A stretch of 12,870 nt of DNA, taken from contig MGZO01000119.1 in the NCBI GenBank assembly GCA_001802655.1, forward strand, positions 23,182 to 36,051, written 5' to 3'. The position numbers and the translations under genes were made by a program. How positions within the stretch are numbered: position 1 is the first letter of the stretch; every line of letters begins with the position of its first letter. Source of the stretch: Hydrogenophilales bacterium RIFOXYD1_FULL_62_11 (GTDB lineage Bacteria; Pseudomonadota; Gammaproteobacteria; Burkholderiales; Thiobacillaceae). Positions 11,776 through 12,870 of the stretch are shown here, piece after piece. The notes beneath the pieces were generated by a model. The model made no database searches, was not told the DNA's origin, and saw only the letters and a list, made by a program, of their open reading frames with translations.

Positions 11776-12870
11776 TCAGGCATCGCGCAGCAGCATCCCC
11801 AGCATCAGCGCGGCCGCCACCAGGATCGTCGCCAGCAGGGTGAAGGCGCTGCCGTAGCCAGCCACGCCGACCATAAAACCGGTGAGCACCGGGCCGATCG
11901 ACTGGCCGACGTCCATCACCGTGCGCAGCACGCCCATCGAGGAGCCATAGCGGCCGTCCTTCGTGAGGTCGGCGACGAGCGCGGCGGTGGATGAGGTGAC
12001 GGTGGCGAAGCCGAGGCCGAACAGCAGGCTCAGCACCGACAGACCGAAGACGTTGGGAAAGTAGGGCAGCAGCACGACGCTCGCCGCGCCGATCAGCAGA
12101 CCCGGCAGGATGACGCGGCGGCGGCCGACGCGGTCCGACACCTTGCCCATCAGCGGTTTGGCGAAGACGATGCTGATGAGCTGCACGCCGAGGATGATGC
12201 CGATCTGCCACGCGGGGATGCCAAGCGAGGACGCGTACAGCGCGAGGAAGGCTTCGATGGCGCCGAACACCAGGTATTGCGCGGCCTCGACCAGGCTCAC
12301 CAGCATGATTCTGCGGTCGCGCAGCACGGTTTTCAGGCTCGCCCAGAAATGCGGCAGCTCCCGTTTCTTTGTGGAGGGCGGCGGCGAATCGTCGCGCAGC
12401 AGCAGGCCGGCCGCCAGCGCCAGCACGCCGCTGACGGCGCAGGCGATGTAGACCGCGTCGAAGCTCGCTAGCGAAATCAGGGTGCCGCCCAGAAACGGCG
12501 CGATGGAGCGCCCGACAATGGTGACCGAGGAATAGGTGGAGAGCCGCGCCGCGCGGTCGGCCGTGTAGCGCTCGGCAATCGCCGCGCTCGCCACGGTGCC
12601 GAAAATCGCGGTGGCGAAGCCGTGGTAGAAGCGCACCGCCATCAGCTGCCAGGCAGTTTCGATCACCAGATAGAGGAAGGGTGCGGTGGCGAACACGACC
12701 AGCGAGGCAAGCAGCAGGCGCCGCTTGCCCAGACGGTCCGACAGTGCGCCGGCGGGGTAGCTGATGAGGATGCCGGGAACCGTCGAGGCCATGACGATCC
12801 AGCCGATTTCTGCCGGCGTGGCGTTGAGCGATAGCGCGAACAGCGGCAGCACCGGGGTCTTCGACAGGGT
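11776..12870 (-). CDS. MFS transporter (drug-efflux-like), N-terminus outside window
   Basis: Partial at the 5' end: 364 codons are visible and the frame stays open to the window edge, so the true start lies beyond 12870. A GTG at 12852 is only an internal codon; the residues before it continue the first membrane segment. The protein is hydrophobic throughout, with about a dozen membrane helices in two halves split by a charged loop (SPPPSTKKRELPHF, visible residues about 162-175). The MFS motif A appears in both halves: GALSDRLGKRR (about 41-51) and GKVSDRVGRRR (about 242-252). A proline/glycine-rich helix in the first half (IVGRSIAPFLGG) resembles motif C of DHA-type proton-coupled exporters. 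Export of small molecules with proton antiport is the best guess; the substrate is unknown. The visible length indicates that only a few N-terminal residues are missing. The cysteine-rich gene follows on the same strand after 54 bp. Confidence 0.92.
   Translation of the reverse strand, partial: TLSKTPVLPLFALSLNATPAEIGWIVMASTVPGILISYPAGALSDRLGKRRLLLASLVVFATAPFLYLVIETAWQLMAVRFYHGFATAIFGTVASAAIAERYTADRAARLSTYSSVTIVGRSIAPFLGGTLISLASFDAVYIACAVSGVLALAAGLLLRDDSPPPSTKKRELPHFWASLKTVLRDRRIMLVSLVEAAQYLVFGAIEAFLALYASSLGIPAWQIGIILGVQLISIVFAKPLMGKVSDRVGRRRVILPGLLIGAASVVLLPYFPNVFGLSVLSLLFGLGFATVTSSTAALVADLTKDGRYGSSMGVLRTVMDVGQSIGPVLTGFMVGVAGYGSAFTLLATILVAAALMLGMLLRDA

Noticed and set aside
12844..12852. GTG at 12852 as the true start of the MFS transporter.
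   Set aside because: The frame remains open to the window edge, and the residues before it (SKTP) continue the normal first membrane segment. The gene is better treated as 5'-partial.
1..12870. CRISPR arrays, tRNA/rRNA genes and insertion sequences.
   Set aside because: No spaced direct repeats, cloverleaf-like segments, conserved rRNA stretches or transposase sequences were noticed on either strand.

Overview
The window is a GC-rich (roughly 60-65% in sampled lines), gene-dense bacterial chromosome segment. The protein set (glutathione-dependent formaldehyde enzymes, transaldolase, chorismate synthase, ClsC-like phospholipase D, HAMP-adenylate cyclase) and the sequence style fit a betaproteobacterium, possibly of the Thiobacillus/Nitrosomonadales type. 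That placement is inference; no rRNA or other marker gene is present.

Positions 1-4780 (minus strand) hold a run of six co-directional genes. In transcription order they are class III alcohol dehydrogenase (adhC/frmA), S-formylglutathione hydrolase (fghA), an Old Yellow Enzyme-family ene-reductase (nemA-like), a nitroreductase-family flavoprotein, a glutathione S-transferase, and the N-terminus of a ThDP-dependent enzyme that leaves the window. Gaps between the first five are 9, 25, 39 and 67 bp, so they are probably one operon. The theme is glutathione-dependent formaldehyde oxidation plus detoxification of other electrophiles. The ThDP gene sits 143 bp further on, behind a perfect 10-bp inverted repeat, and may be separate.

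Positions 4875-7212: transaldolase (minus) lies upstream of adhC, separated by 94 bp that contain a strong hairpin. It is divergent from chorismate synthase aroC (plus), with a 157-bp shared upstream region.

Positions 7224-10525 (plus): an exported ClsC-like phospholipase D protein starts 11 bp after aroC. It is followed by a membrane-bound class III nucleotide cyclase with its own plausible promoter.

Positions 10526-12870 (minus strand) are the accessory part. An MFS transporter (5' end outside the window) is followed by a small secreted cysteine-rich protein. Next come a HigA/COG3636-like antitoxin missing its DNA-binding half, with no toxin beside it, and a 199-aa protein of unknown function in visibly lower-GC DNA (about 43-47% in two sampled lines). 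The antitoxin stops exactly where the low-GC DNA begins, which suggests a recombination or insertion scar. This is the least ordinary part of the window. No RNA genes, CRISPR arrays, insertion sequences or complete mobile elements were seen, and no gap between annotated genes exceeds 160 bp.
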